From: Colwellia chukchiensis
GTDB lineage: Bacteria; Pseudomonadota; Gammaproteobacteria; Enterobacterales; Alteromonadaceae
Reading direction: 5' to 3'
DNA length: 64,000 bases
Assembly (NCBI RefSeq): GCF_002104455.1
Contig: NZ_NBOC01000009.1
Coordinates: forward strand, 98,860 to 162,859
Numbering within the stretch: position 1 is the first letter of the stretch; every line of letters begins with the position of its first letter. The notes beneath the pieces were generated by a model, which ran no database searches, had not been told where the DNA came from, and saw only the letters and a program-made list of their open reading frames with translations. Positions 17,654 to 27,934 of this stretch are shown here, in pieces. A program made the translations under genes and the position numbers.

Positions 17654-19186
17654 ATGCCTGTGCTTGATCACATTTTAATTGTCGACGAACGCCGCTTAGT
17701 GCGTGAAGCGCTTGCCAAAATCATCCACGCTTGTGGCGTAAGTAAAGCAAGTATCGCCTGCGTAGAAAACGAAGATGATGCCATAGAATATGCCCAGTTC
17801 TCTCCGGTAAGCTTGCTAATTTGTGCCGATAACATTAACAACGACAATGTTGAGGGCTTTCATGCGAGCTTATGCCAATATACAGCAAGCAAACAGTTGG
17901 CGACTATGGTTTTAGTGACAGATCAAGCAGCCGACTCATTTCGTCAGCCTAATAGTAGCAATAAGGCGTGGCTAACGCTCAGCCGTCCATACAAAAAACA
18001 ACAAATTATCAGAGCGTTATTTAGCCTAACGCAAAACCCTATTTTTGATTTTGACACCCAAGCAATTGAAAAATCGGCAAGCAATAACCTCGTTGCTCAG
18101 CATGAAGAAGAGACCCTTACCAGTAGCGAAAAAGCCACGGTATTAGTGGTAGATGATGAGACCAGTAACATTGATGTGGCGGCGGGAAATTTGCGCCATA
18201 TTTATCGGGTGATGGCAGCAAAATCTGGTGAAGACGCACTAAGAATAGTGGCTAGCAATAAGCATAACATCACCTTAATTTTACTCGATATTATGATGCC
18301 TGCAATGGATGGCTATCAGGTGTGTGCAGCATTGAAAGCAAAGCAAGCCAGCGCCGATATTCCGGTGATTTTCCTTAGCGCAAAAGCACAAATAGATGAC
18401 ATAAAGCACGGCTTTGATCTAGGGGCTGTTGACTATATTACCAAGCCGTTAAATGGGGATCTATTGCGCGCACGCGTTGCTACTCACATCAGGCTACAAC
18501 AGCAAAAACAGGCGCTCTCTGCGCAAATAACCACGTTAAAAGAAAACGCAAAGTTACGCGAAGATATTGAAAAAATAACCCAACATGACTTAAAAGCGCC
18601 ACTAAATAATATTCTCTTTGAAACCTACCGCTTAGCGGATAAACGTGCGGCAAATGCCATTAATCGCGCCGTTAATAATGTGGTGAACATGGTCAATAAT
18701 TCACTTAATTTATATAAAATTGAGCAAGGAATTTATACCTTTATACCGCAAGCAACCAATATTAATACCTTGATCACTGATGCGATAAACGCCGTATCTA
18801 GCATTACAAGTGATAAAAATATCAATATCGCACTACAAGGCTTTGATGTTGAACACACTATCTTAGCCGAGCCGCTGCTGTGTTTATCCATTTTTAATAA
18901 CTTAATAAAAAATGCCGTTGAAGCCTCACCAATCAATAAAACCATTACCCTGCAGTTGTCTCACCAGTCGGGCACAATCTGCTTTCAATTAACCAACGAT
19001 GGCGTAATACCGCCAGAAATCCGTAGTGGGTTATTTGAAAAGTACACAAGTTCAAACCATCAAACCGGTGTTGGTTTGGGGACGTATTCAGCTAAACTGA
19101 TGACGCAAGTTCAGCATGGCGATATCAATTTTGAGATTATCAACAACCAACAAACGCGTTTTACAGTCAACTTGCCTGCAGCCTAA
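17654..19186 (+). CDS. hybrid response regulator / sensor histidine kinase
   Basis: A 510-residue cytoplasmic signalling protein with no membrane segment. Residues 5-125 resemble a receiver but are degenerate (VDE at 10-12, and Arg111 where the conserved Lys is expected). Residues 162-280 are a full receiver with D167/D168, phospho-acceptor D212 in LLDIMMP and K264. A coiled region leads to the phospho-His311 in QHDLKAPLNN. A HATPase follows with N-box NNLIKNAVEA and G2 box GVGLGTYSAK. The order REC-REC-kinase means phosphorelay input comes from elsewhere. Stand-alone gene after gltA; ligand and output unknown. Confidence 0.85.
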   Translation: MPVLDHILIVDERRLVREALAKIIHACGVSKASIACVENEDDAIEYAQFSPVSLLICADNINNDNVEGFHASLCQYTASKQLATMVLVTDQAADSFRQPNSSNKAWLTLSRPYKKQQIIRALFSLTQNPIFDFDTQAIEKSASNNLVAQHEEETLTSSEKATVLVVDDETSNIDVAAGNLRHIYRVMAAKSGEDALRIVASNKHNITLILLDIMMPAMDGYQVCAALKAKQASADIPVIFLSAKAQIDDIKHGFDLGAVDYITKPLNGDLLRARVATHIRLQQQKQALSAQITTLKENAKLREDIEKITQHDLKAPLNNILFETYRLADKRAANAINRAVNNVVNMVNNSLNLYKIEQGIYTFIPQATNINTLITDAINAVSSITSDKNINIALQGFDVEHTILAEPLLCLSIFNNLIKNAVEASPINKTITLQLSHQSGTICFQLTNDGVIPPEIRSGLFEKYTSSNHQTGVGLGTYSAKLMTQVQHGDINFEIINNQQTRFTVNLPAA

Positions 19187-20101
19187 GCGCAGTTGCCGAG
19201 CTTTTAGCCGTGACTAAACGCCCTGTACTAGCGTGACCGGCAAATCGACGTCACTTGTAGTGCAAAAAATAGCTATTCTCGCTACTTATATCTCTGCTAA
19301 AGCCTAATTGATGTTCAATTATCAAACAATACAAGCGACATATCGTACAAGTGGCCATGCTTGTGGCAGCTTGCGCAAAGAAAAACTTGATCTATTCGAT
19401 AAAAAGCTTAAATTTTTGACGCTCTACTTCACAAACTTTATCAAAAAAAACAACCAAAACGGTCAAATAACAACCAGCCTGTACAATAAATCAGCACGGT
19501 ATTTTGTATGCACCATCATAAATTTTGATACTTGTAATCACCAAAATGAATAGTAAAATTAACAAACAACACTAGCGCGTGCTGATTTTTCAGGACTATT
19601 TTTGCAGCCGTTTGTTTGGCCTTTATACAAGGCTGAGCCTGTAAATTGTAGTTATGCTACTCGCACAGGCGAAAATGTAGTAATAATGCCAAACAAACGC
19701 TGCATGATGGCTTCGCTTGAACAAAATTCAACCGCGAAACATCAACACGATCTAAATACATTGTTAGAGACCTTAAAAAATCCGCAAAGCGCTACTTTGC
19801 ATTATCGTAATTTTCGTCGTAATAACGTACTTTCAACTCACAAGAATACCGAATAAATGCACTTATCTCTGGTGCAGATTATTAGCGACAGTTAGCACCA
19901 AAGACAACGCTTTACTGCAACTTTAACACTTTAAATAACCCGCTTAGCGCAGCTAAAATAACGCCCAGGCACTTTACCCTGTGAGTCAGGGCTTTTTCTT
20001 AAAATTTTTCAACGTGTAGGCTAATTTGCCGCCGACATAGATAGCATTAGCCCTATGGACTGCTATAATGCGCAGCGAAATTTTTATTAGGTAAATTTAG
20101 T
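19187..20101. other. intergenic region carrying a nested stem-loop repeat
   Basis: Over 900 bp with no convincing gene. Two weak open frames (near 19308-19553 and 19602-19856) lack good start sites, and the second reads through a repeat shared with 59633-59760. The remainder is AT-rich, with no clear terminator for the upstream kinase gene and only a short leader before tcdA. Confidence 0.6.
19577..19703 (+). repeat. nested stem-loop repeat, copy A
   Basis: GTTTGTTTGG (19610-19619) pairs with CCAAACAAAC (19689-19698), extended by CAGC/GCTG with a bulge. Inside, GCCTGT (19637-19642) pairs with ACAGGC (19665-19670), and GTAG with CTAC closes the tip. The inverted copy at 59633-59760 keeps all three stems with scattered differences in loops and flanks. 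Confidence 0.8.
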
Positions 20102-20899
20102 ATGTCAGATTATCAATTAAGGTTCGGGGGTATAGCTCGACTTTATGGCAATAGCGCCAGTCACGCACTCCAACAAGCTCATTTCTGTGTTATTGGTATT
20201 GGTGGTGTTGGCTCGTGGGCTGCAGAAGCTTTAGCCCGAAACGGTGTTGGCCAAATCACCTTAATTGATCTTGATGACTTATGTGTTACCAACATTAACC
20301 GTCAGATTCACGCGCTTACCGACACTATAGGGTTAAGTAAAGTAGATGTCATGCGAGACCGAATTCAGCAAATTAACCCTCAATGTCAGGTTAACGCTAT
20401 TGAAGACTTTATTACCTTAGAAAATATCGCAATGTTGTTAACCAACTCTTTTGACTATGTGATTGACGCCATAGATTCTGTCGCGGTGAAGTGCGCCTTG
20501 ATAGCACACTGTAAGCGCAGCAAAATTCCGTTAGTCACCATTGGCGGTGCGGGTGGACAAATTGATCCTAGTAAAATTACCCTGACTGATTTAAGCCAAA
20601 CCTTCCAAGATCCCCTATTAGCTAAAGTTCGCAATCAACTGCGCCGTGAATACAACTTTTCTCGTAATGTTAAGCGAAAATTTGCAATAGATGCGGTATT
20701 TTCCACCGAGCAGCTACGCTATCCTGATGCCGAGGGCAATATTTGCCATGCAAAACAGGCTAGCTCGGGTGCCATGCGACTCGATTGTAGTGGCGGCTTT
20801 GGTGCTACAACCCATGTCACTGCTTGCTTCGCATTTTTTGCCGTAGCAAAAGCCACGGAAAAATACTTACAGCGCGCATTAACGCAAAGTAAAAGTTAA
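20102..20899 (+). CDS. tcdA: tRNA threonylcarbamoyladenosine dehydratase
   Basis: ATP-dependent E1-like enzyme that cyclises t6A37 of ANN-decoding tRNAs to ct6A. 265 residues (E. coli TcdA/CsdL has 268). The nucleotide-binding motif GIGGVGSWAAEALARNGVG, the IDLDDLCVTNINRQ strand and the RRYNF-like basic region (RNQLRREYNFSRNVKRKF) fit the family. The gene converges on the csdA-csdE fusion, 10 bp end to end. The E. coli counterpart sits next to csdA and csdE, and the sulfur-transfer proteins are thought to work with it. Confidence 0.93.
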   Translation: MSDYQLRFGGIARLYGNSASHALQQAHFCVIGIGGVGSWAAEALARNGVGQITLIDLDDLCVTNINRQIHALTDTIGLSKVDVMRDRIQQINPQCQVNAIEDFITLENIAMLLTNSFDYVIDAIDSVAVKCALIAHCKRSKIPLVTIGGAGGQIDPSKITLTDLSQTFQDPLLAKVRNQLRREYNFSRNVKRKFAIDAVFSTEQLRYPDAEGNICHAKQASSGAMRLDCSGGFGATTHVTACFAFFAVAKATEKYLQRALTQSKS

Positions 20900-20909
20900 C
20901 GATTAAGTG

Positions 20910-22604
20910 CTATTGCACTCCAACTGCTTGATAGATTTTTTTGACGATGGCACGCACACCATTGCCGCGTGAAGGGCTTAAGTGTTGTAGTAACCCTAAT
21001 TCAGCAAAATAGCCGTCCATATCAAAAGCCCGAATTTGGGCTGCTGTTTTCTGATTAACAGCGGCTAAAATAATGGCTAACAAGCCTCGAATAATTTTAG
21101 CATCACTGTCGGCTTTAAACTGAAATACGCCATTAGGCGCTTGAAAGCTCTGCAGCCAAGCATGACTTTCACAGCCCGAAATTAATGCCTGTGCAGTTTT
21201 TTCTTCATTACTTAGCCGCGGTAGAGCTTTGCCAAGCAGCATAATTTCGCGATGCTTGCTATCCCAGCTTTTAGCCTTGGCAAAAATCGCCTGAATATCT
21301 GCAACCTTAAGCGACTTATTAATTGGTTTAATCGTCTGTGTATTCGCAGGGGCAATTACCCTTGAATCGGCACTCTTAACGCTTAATTTTTCTTGGCTTA
21401 TACGTTGCAAAGCCGTGACAGCATAATCAACTTCAGCAAAGCTATTATAAGCTGACAATGATAAACGCAAGCATCCGTCAAGCTGTAAATATGACATCAA
21501 GGGCATAGCACAATGATGACCTGCACGAATAGCAACCCCAACACTATCTAATGCCGCCGCAACATCATGATTATGATGTTCAGCTAAAGTAAATGAAAAA
21601 ACGGGGATATCCGGCGCAGCTTCAACGATAAAGGCTAGACCAGGGACGGTTACCAGTTGTGTAAAACAATAATCGCGTAGCCTGTTTTCATAATCTAATA
21701 GCGCACGACATGGCTGCTGATTAAGAAAATCAATGGCTGCCCCAAAGGCAATAATACCGGCAATATTAGGTGTACCTGCTTCAAATTTATGCGGTAGCGT
21801 ATTAAAGGTTGTGTGGTCAAAGCTAACGCTTTTTATCATTTCACCACCACCTTGATATGGTGGCATTTTATCTAGCAACTCTTGTTTTCCATACAATACC
21901 CCAACCCCAGTAGGACCATACATTTTATGAGCGGAGAAGACATAAAAGTCACAACCTAGTGCTGTCACGTCAACAGGTATATGGGCTATTGCTTGCGCGC
22001 CGTCAATTAAGGTTAATGCTTGAAACCTTTTTGCTACTCTAATAATGTCTGCCACTGGATTAATTTTACCAATAACATTGGAAATATGAGCCACGCAAAC
22101 GATTTTAGTGCGCTCGCCTATCACTTGCTCTAATTGCTCTGTGGCAATAACACCATTTTCATTCAATGCAAGTAGCTTTATTTTGGCGCCAGTTTGCTCG
22201 GCAACCAGTTGCCAAGGAACGATATTAGCGTGGTGCGCACAATAACTTAAGACTATTTCATCTCCCGCTTTTAAGCTACTACGCCCCCAACTTTGGGCCA
22301 CCAAATTTATACTTTCGGTGCTGCCTTTAGTCCAGATAACTTCTTGCTCTGTGTTGGCATTAATAAAGTTTTTAACACTGCTGCGCGCTTTTTCATAATC
22401 CATTGTCGCCATTGTGCTTAAGGCGTGAGATGCGCGGTGTACGTTGGCATTACACCTTTGATAATAATCTTGGTAACTGTCAATAACACACTGTGGTTTT
22501 TGCGTTGTCGCAGCATTATCAAAATAAATTAAGGCTTGCCCATTAACTTGCTCAGTTAAAATGGGAAATTGCTGACGAAAGTCACGAAAAGAAAAATTTT
22601 CCAT
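20910..22604 (-). CDS. csdA-csdE: cysteine desulfurase fused to its SufE/CsdE sulfur acceptor
   Basis: A 564-residue fusion. Residues 1-402 are a group II cysteine desulfurase (CsdA/SufS): PLP-binding Lys227 in SAHKMYGPTG, RAGHHCAMPLM with catalytic Cys365, and substrate-binding HAN near 125. After a linker rich in Thr, Lys and Ala, residues about 432-564 are a SufE/CsdE domain with acceptor Cys478 in LISGCESHAWL. In E. coli these are two proteins that hand sulfane sulfur from CsdA to CsdE. Here donor and acceptor are covalently joined, and the gene faces tcdA. No frameshift or stop separates the two parts. Confidence 0.93.
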   Translation of the reverse strand: MENFSFRDFRQQFPILTEQVNGQALIYFDNAATTQKPQCVIDSYQDYYQRCNANVHRASHALSTMATMDYEKARSSVKNFINANTEQEVIWTKGSTESINLVAQSWGRSSLKAGDEIVLSYCAHHANIVPWQLVAEQTGAKIKLLALNENGVIATEQLEQVIGERTKIVCVAHISNVIGKINPVADIIRVAKRFQALTLIDGAQAIAHIPVDVTALGCDFYVFSAHKMYGPTGVGVLYGKQELLDKMPPYQGGGEMIKSVSFDHTTFNTLPHKFEAGTPNIAGIIAFGAAIDFLNQQPCRALLDYENRLRDYCFTQLVTVPGLAFIVEAAPDIPVFSFTLAEHHNHDVAAALDSVGVAIRAGHHCAMPLMSYLQLDGCLRLSLSAYNSFAEVDYAVTALQRISQEKLSVKSADSRVIAPANTQTIKPINKSLKVADIQAIFAKAKSWDSKHREIMLLGKALPRLSNEEKTAQALISGCESHAWLQSFQAPNGVFQFKADSDAKIIRGLLAIILAAVNQKTAAQIRAFDMDGYFAELGLLQHLSPSRGNGVRAIVKKIYQAVGVQ

Positions 22605-22771
22605 AAAGTACTAATCATATTCACTAAAGTTACCAAAGTTAATTATATCGTAACTCAGGTCAAGAAAGCCGCATTGAAAAAGAAAATATTTCTCTAAAAT
22701 ATGTAAATTGAGACAGCAAAATCTGCAAATTTGCGCTATAACTTAAGAGTGTTAATCGAGGAGCCTGAAAT

Positions 22772-22999
22772 ATGACACTTTTTTCGTGGTTTAATAATTC
22801 TACGCGGGTTAATTCTCCAAAAAATACTAAGGCGTCGTTAGAGCAAGAGTTATCAACATTCAATAACAACACTATGTGGCCAATCGCAAAAGTAAGAGGA
22901 AACATTTCAAGACAACAACAGGCCTACCTAAAAGTTACCGCACATATCAAACAAGAAGCAAAGCTAAAGGTACTCAAAGAACAAGTAAGTAAAGTTTAA
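22772..22999 (+). CDS. small basic hypothetical protein
   Basis: 75 residues, hydrophilic, rich in Lys, Gln and Asn, with no membrane segment or known motif. GAGGAG at 22758-22763 stands eight bases before the ATG, a strong ribosome binding site that supports translation. The opposite-strand frame has no such signal. It stands alone between the csdA-csdE fusion and the metallopeptidase gene. Function unknown. Confidence 0.5.
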   Translation: MTLFSWFNNSTRVNSPKNTKASLEQELSTFNNNTMWPIAKVRGNISRQQQAYLKVTAHIKQEAKLKVLKEQVSKV

Positions 23000-23060
23000 C
23001 CTGCAGAAAATTTAAATTTAGTCAATTAACGCGTTGTTTGTGATCTAGTTGGCTAAATTT

Positions 23061-24488
23061 TCAATCTATCACCATTTCCTGTAACAGCTCAATCGCTTGC
23101 CCAAGCTCACCTTGCTCGGCTAAGGCCTTACTGACATTAAAATGATAGCTCGGCATTAAAAACTGCCTCGGCGCAAGTCGCAGTATTTCTAAATACTGAC
23201 TTGGCAAGGTCAGCTCAAAATATTCTAATTTGGTACGCTTTGACAACGGCTTAAACGCTTTTACATTGCCATTACGCTCACAAGTACTGGCGCTGAATAG
23301 CCCTATTTCATCTTGAAATTCACTTGGTGTACCGAGCTTCCATTCGCCTTGTATATTGCGACTTAAAATTGGTGTTGTTGGCGCGATTAAACTGCGCCAA
23401 GGTACTTGCGCTAAAACTTGCGCTCTTATGTCTTCGCGTTGCCCTTGATAATCACTTGTTAATACGACTATGTTGTGTGCAAATGGTGCTGACTGGTTTT
23501 GCTGACATTTTTGGTGCTGACTTGGTAGCGGGTATTCATCAACAAAGCCGATAAAATGGCTCAACTCGTGCACTAAAACATCAACAGTATCTTGTTGATC
23601 AAGGTACATAATACCGTTATCCACATAGGCACCACCTTGCTCAACAATTAAGCCTATATAACGACTATTAATTAATTCTTGTTGACGCCAAGCTGTTGCC
23701 CGACAGTTAATTCTTTGATGTTTTTGATGCTGGCAATCTAGCACATCAGCTGCGATGTAGCGCGGTGTTTGCAAACAAATTAACTCGCTTAGCGGGTGTT
23801 GTGAAAAATCATCAATTAATTGTTGTCCGTGTCGTAAGCCGTTCAAGTTTGTCGCAAATAACTGAACGCTGATCACGCACGAAAACGGTTTAGCATATCG
23901 GCTGTTACTAACGTCAATCGCAACATCAGCGCCAAAAGCCCAATACTGTGCCAATTCATAATAAAGCGTGCTATTTTCACTCGCTTTTAGGCGTTGCTGG
24001 TTTTCAACGATAAAGGCGAGCTCGCCCTGCTGTAAGGCAACTTGATAGCGCAGCGATAGTGCCTGATCATTATTTAATATTGGCTTTAGCAGTGCTGCTA
24101 TAGACTGATATTCTTGCTGATTAAAATAGATTTTAGCTAATGCTAGTCGTGCCTGACTATGGGCTTGGCGAATTGCCGTTTGATACCATAGTGTTGCGAA
24201 TGCGAGTTGTTGTTGCTGTTGAAAATGTACACCCAATTGATAGGCAACCTCACCCTGACTATCCGCATAGAGTTTAGCTAAATGTAACCAGGCGTTAGGC
24301 TTACTTTGTTGCAGTTGTGCTAAACGCGTTTCGACATCCGTTATCGGTGTCAGCAGTTCAAGTAGCTTAAGTTGTTGCCGCGTTATCGTCGCGTTATTAA
24401 TTTTTGCGTTATAGTCTTCAATAATGAACAAAGCACTGAGCAGCATTATGCCAAACATAACGAGCAATGCTTTGAAATAAACAGCCAC
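23061..24488 (-). CDS. membrane-anchored TPR/Sel1-like protein with a zinc metallopeptidase motif
   Basis: 475 residues. An N-terminal membrane helix (about 5-23) leaves the rest probably in the periplasm. Residues 60-190 form helical repeats of TPR/Sel1 type. The second half has H307-E-L-S-H311-F-I-G-F-V-D317-E-Y, an HExxHxxGxxDEY zinc-peptidase signature resembling M64-type metallopeptidases, and several Cys pairs. C-terminal residues (LAEQGELGQAIELLQ) again look like TPR. The start is probably GTG at 24488, 22 bp after the nlpI stop, so the two are likely co-transcribed. NlpI is a TPR lipoprotein that presents peptidases such as Prc to substrates, which suggests, but does not prove, a working partnership. 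Confidence 0.7.
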   Translation of the reverse strand: MAVYFKALLVMFGIMLLSALFIIEDYNAKINNATITRQQLKLLELLTPITDVETRLAQLQQSKPNAWLHLAKLYADSQGEVAYQLGVHFQQQQQLAFATLWYQTAIRQAHSQARLALAKIYFNQQEYQSIAALLKPILNNDQALSLRYQVALQQGELAFIVENQQRLKASENSTLYYELAQYWAFGADVAIDVSNSRYAKPFSCVISVQLFATNLNGLRHGQQLIDDFSQHPLSELICLQTPRYIAADVLDCQHQKHQRINCRATAWRQQELINSRYIGLIVEQGGAYVDNGIMYLDQQDTVDVLVHELSHFIGFVDEYPLPSQHQKCQQNQSAPFAHNIVVLTSDYQGQREDIRAQVLAQVPWRSLIAPTTPILSRNIQGEWKLGTPSEFQDEIGLFSASTCERNGNVKAFKPLSKRTKLEYFELTLPSQYLEILRLAPRQFLMPSYHFNVSKALAEQGELGQAIELLQEMVID

Positions 24489-24510
24489 GCCTTAGTTACT
24501 CAAAATGCGA

Positions 24511-25440
24511 CTAGGGTAAGCTGGATTGCTGCATAGCTTGGCGCATTAAATCAAGCTCTAGCTTGGCATACCTATGCTCGACAAACTCATAAACATTGGT
24601 GCTTAGCGCAAGCTTGAAGAAATTAATGGCAGCATTAACATCGCCCTGCATTTGGCTATATTTACCTAAATAAAAATACGCTTCGCACAAACGTTCTGTT
24701 AATGCCTGATTGCTATGTATATTTTCAGTAAGTTTAGCAATAAACATCGCTTGACTCAGCTCGCCTAAGTACAACTTAATAACATTTTTTGCCCATACCT
24801 TATCATTCACAAATTGAGCATAAGTTAATAAGCTCTGATGGGCTTGTTGCTGATCTAATTCTACATCGGCTAAGTACTGCCATAAGACACGATATGGATC
24901 GTTTTGCTGTAGCTCTCTAAATATTTTGAAATCATCAGCGGCTAAGTTAGGTCTACCGCCATAATATAAAGCAATACCTCGATTGAAATAAGCAAAATCA
25001 TAGTCCGGGTCTAACTCAATAACGGAGTCAAATGCGTCGTATGACTGATTAAACTCTTGTAGCTGGGTAAAGTGAATGCCTAAAAAGTTATAAGCATCTG
25101 CCATGTCTGGCTTGAGCTGGATAGCTTGATTAAAGTCATTATGAGCCAAAGCCCTTAACCCAAACTTGTCATATTTTATACCACGCTGATAAAACAGCTC
25201 GGCACGCTGTTCATCACTTATTTTTGCACGTTGCAGTACTTGGCTAATTCGTCCAACCGCAATCTCATCTTTGATATTTATCGGCAACGGCTCGGCAATA
25301 ATCAACTCACCGATAGCGGACTGCGATGGCGCAGTTGTAGTACATGCCTGCAACAATATTAGGCTTGTCGCGACGAGCACACCTGAAAATAGCTGTCTTG
25401 AGAAATAAGGTTTTAAATTTAAGTACACGAAAATCAACAT
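24511..25440 (-). CDS. nlpI: TPR lipoprotein NlpI
   Basis: Outer-membrane lipoprotein adaptor that controls murein endopeptidases and the protease Prc. About 309 residues from the ATG at 25440. The signal peptide ends in the lipobox LLQAC, so Cys becomes the lipidated N-terminus. TPR repeats match E. coli NlpI closely (LGLRALAHNDFNQA, DFAYFNRGIALYYGGR, VEHRYAKLELDL). The frame is open to 25503, but that longer form would run through the pnp terminator hairpin, so the internal ATG is preferred. It lies downstream of pnp, as in E. coli. Confidence 0.92.
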   Translation of the reverse strand: MLIFVYLNLKPYFSRQLFSGVLVATSLILLQACTTTAPSQSAIGELIIAEPLPINIKDEIAVGRISQVLQRAKISDEQRAELFYQRGIKYDKFGLRALAHNDFNQAIQLKPDMADAYNFLGIHFTQLQEFNQSYDAFDSVIELDPDYDFAYFNRGIALYYGGRPNLAADDFKIFRELQQNDPYRVLWQYLADVELDQQQAHQSLLTYAQFVNDKVWAKNVIKLYLGELSQAMFIAKLTENIHSNQALTERLCEAYFYLGKYSQMQGDVNAAINFFKLALSTNVYEFVEHRYAKLELDLMRQAMQQSSLP

Positions 25441-25466
25441 CCTAGTAATTTTAATTTTGAGTATAT

Positions 25467-25495
25467 AAAAAAGGGAGCAATTAAGCTCCCTTTTT
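25467..25495 (-). terminator. rho-independent terminator between pnp and nlpI
   Basis: AAAAAGGGAGC pairs with GCTCCCTTTTT across AATTAA, an 11-bp stem with U-runs in both directions, 42 bp past the pnp stop. Confidence 0.9.
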
Positions 25496-25536
25496 ATGGG
25501 CAAGTTTATTGCCCGTTATCACTCATCTAGCAACGA

Positions 25537-27657
25537 TTATTCAGCGCTGTCAGCTTCTGCAGCGGGTGCTGCTTTTTCTGCTGCTTCTTTCATGCTCAAG
25601 CGCACACGGCCTTGACGATCAACTTCAAGCACTTTAACGGTAACTTCTTGACCTTCTTTTAAGACATCGCTAACAGCATTAACGCGCTCTTCAGAGATTT
25701 GCGAAATATGAACTAAACCATCTTTGCCTGGCAACACGTTAACAAAGGCACCAAAGTCTACAATACGAACCACTTTGCCTGTATATACTGAGCCAACTTC
25801 AATTTCAGCAGTAAGCGCAGTAATACGGGCAATGGCATCTTTCGCTTGCTCGCCGTCGGTTGCGGCAATTTTAACTGTACCGTCATCTTCGATTTCAATA
25901 GTAGTACCAGTTTCTTCAGTTAATTGACGAATGGTTGCGCCACCTTTACCGATAATATCACGGATCTTATCTTGCGCTACTTTCATGGTATGAATACGCG
26001 GTGCAAACTCAGAAATATCATCACGATGACCACCAATGGCTTCATCCATAACACTTAAGATATGAGTACGAGCAGCTTTTGCTTGGTTTAACGCAATTTG
26101 CATAATTTCTTGGGTAATACCTTCAATCTTGATATCCATTTGCAAGGCGGTAATACCACCTGTTGTACCGGCCACTTTAAAGTCCATATCACCTAAGTGA
26201 TCTTCATCACCTAAAATGTCTGAAAGCACGACAAAATTATCGCCTTCTTTAACTAAGCCCATAGCAATACCTGCTACAGAAGCTTTAATTGGAACACCCG
26301 CATCCATTAATGCTAATGATGTACCGCAAACAGAGGCCATAGATGATGAACCATTTGACTCGGTAATTTCAGAAACAACACGCACTGAGTATGGGAAGTC
26401 TTCAACTGAAGGCATAACCGCTAGCATACCGCGTTTTGCCAAACGACCATGACCAATTTCACGACGCTTAGGTGAGCCAACAAAACCGGTTTCACCAACA
26501 CAGTATGGAGGGAAGTTATAATGCAACATGAAATTATCTGTCTTCTCACCCATGATGGTGTCAAGACGTTGTGCATCACGTTGAGTGCCTAATGTCGCCG
26601 CAACAAGAGCCTGTGTTTCACCACGGGTAAATACCGCCGAACCATGAGTACGAGGTAATACACCTGTCATAACATCTAAAGCACGGATCATTTCAGGATC
26701 ACGGCCATCAATACGCGGGTGACCTTGCGTGATACGACCACGAACTACGGTTTTTTCTAAGTCATGAAACAAATCTTTCGCTTCTTGTACATCAAGCTCG
26801 GCATCTGCTTCTAACAACTGTTCTAAAACACTGTTACGAATTTCCGCAATCTTTTCATAACGAACGGTTTTTTCAGTAATTTGGTACGCTTCGTTTACTG
26901 CAGCTTCAGACAACTCAACAATTTTAGCTTCTAACTCAGCATTTTTAACCGGTGCTGTCCATTCCCATTTTGGCAAGTTAACTTCTGCTGCCATTTCTTT
27001 AATCGCGGTAATGGCGGTTTGCATCTGTTCATGACCGTAAACAACGGCGCCAAGCATCACTTCTTCAGACAATACGTCTGCTTCCGACTCTACCATTAAT
27101 ACCGCTGAGTCTGTACCAGAAACCACTAAGTCAAGCTGTGAGTTTTCTAACTCAGATTGTAAAGGGTTAAGTATGTATTTACCGTCGGTATAACCAACTC
27201 GCGCGGCTCCAACTGGACCACTAAAAGGCATACCTGAAATAGCCAATGCTGCAGATGTACCTAATAAAGAGATAATGTCTGGCGAAATTTCTGGGTTAGC
27301 AGAAACGACGGTAATAATCACTTGTACTTCGTTAGTAAAACCTTCAGGGAATAAAGGACGGATTGGACGGTCAATTAAACGTGCGATCAAAGTTTCTTCT
27401 TCTGAAGGACGACCTTCACGCTTAAAGAAGCCACCTGGGATTTTACCCGCTGCGTATGTGCGCTCTTGATAATTAACAGTTAAAGGGAAGAAGTCTTGGC
27501 CTGGCTTGGTTTCTTTTTTACCAACAACTGAAACTAATACTGATGTATCGTCCATGCTAGCCATCACAGCACATGTTGCTTGACGAGCAATAACACCGGT
27601 TTCAAGCGTTACTGTGTGTTGGCCGAATTCAAAAGATTTTGTAACTGGTTTGAACAT
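25537..27657 (-). CDS. pnp: polynucleotide phosphorylase
   Basis: Phosphorolytic 3'-5' exoribonuclease and part of the RNA degradosome. 706 residues (711 in E. coli): two RNase PH domains, with [21 protein letters not shown] in the first and [13 protein letters not shown] in the second, then a KH domain ([12 protein letters not shown]) and an S1 domain ([21 protein letters not shown]). The tail is acidic. It is followed by its own terminator. It is separated from rpsO by a three-gene insert, unlike the usual rpsO-pnp pair. Confidence 0.97.
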   Translation of the reverse strand: MFKPVTKSFEFGQHTVTLETGVIARQATCAVMASMDDTSVLVSVVGKKETKPGQDFFPLTVNYQERTYAAGKIPGGFFKREGRPSEEETLIARLIDRPIRPLFPEGFTNEVQVIITVVSANPEISPDIISLLGTSAALAISGMPFSGPVGAARVGYTDGKYILNPLQSELENSQLDLVVSGTDSAVLMVESEADVLSEEVMLGAVVYGHEQMQTAITAIKEMAAEVNLPKWEWTAPVKNAELEAKIVELSEAAVNEAYQITEKTVRYEKIAEIRNSVLEQLLEADAELDVQEAKDLFHDLEKTVVRGRITQGHPRIDGRDPEMIRALDVMTGVLPRTHGSAVFTRGETQALVAATLGTQRDAQRLDTIMGEKTDNFMLHYNFPPYCVGETGFVGSPKRREIGHGRLAKRGMLAVMPSVEDFPYSVRVVSEITESNGSSSMASVCGTSLALMDAGVPIKASVAGIAMGLVKEGDNFVVLSDILGDEDHLGDMDFKVAGTTGGITALQMDIKIEGITQEIMQIALNQAKAARTHILSVMDEAIGGHRDDISEFAPRIHTMKVAQDKIRDIIGKGGATIRQLTEETGTTIEIEDDGTVKIAATDGEQAKDAIARITALTAEIEVGSVYTGKVVRIVDFGAFVNVLPGKDGLVHISQISEERVNAVSDVLKEGQEVTVKVLEVDRQGRVRLSMKEAAEKAAPAAEADSAE

Positions 27658-27934
27658 AAAGTAGTTCCTTAAATATTTTTTAGATTTTAATCAATCTGTA
27701 CAATTTTTTATTCTCTTTAGCCTTGATATAACCGAGATAAGGTTGCTAAAACACCTAAACATAAACGACGAAGATGAACAAAAAATTATACAGTTTGATT
27801 GATTAGTTTGATGCAAATACAAAATTTGCAGGCACATTATACTTAACAGCGTCATTTTTACTAGTTAGAAAGTATAAATCTTGGGGCTTTAAAGAAAAAA
27901 GTCATAAATTAAGTTGTTATATTATTTAATTCGC
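27658..27934 (-). other. pnp leader region
   Basis: 277 bp upstream of pnp. A bulged stem (TTAGCCTT with AAGGTTGCTAA, about 27717-27750) lies in the leader. In E. coli the pnp leader has an RNase III-cut stem that PNPase uses for autoregulation; whether this stem does the same is a guess. No gene is visible. Confidence 0.35.

Noticed and set aside
19308..19553. 81-residue open frame after the histidine kinase
   Set aside because: Non-ATG start, AT-rich composition, no motif and no ribosome binding site.
19602..19856. 84-residue open frame
   Set aside because: It reads through the nested stem-loop repeat. The second copy has a different downstream frame and extra sequence, so a conserved protein is unlikely, although a decayed coding repeat is possible.
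22660..22905. Open frame opposite the small gene at 22772
   Set aside because: No ribosome binding site, while the other strand has a strong GAGGAG.
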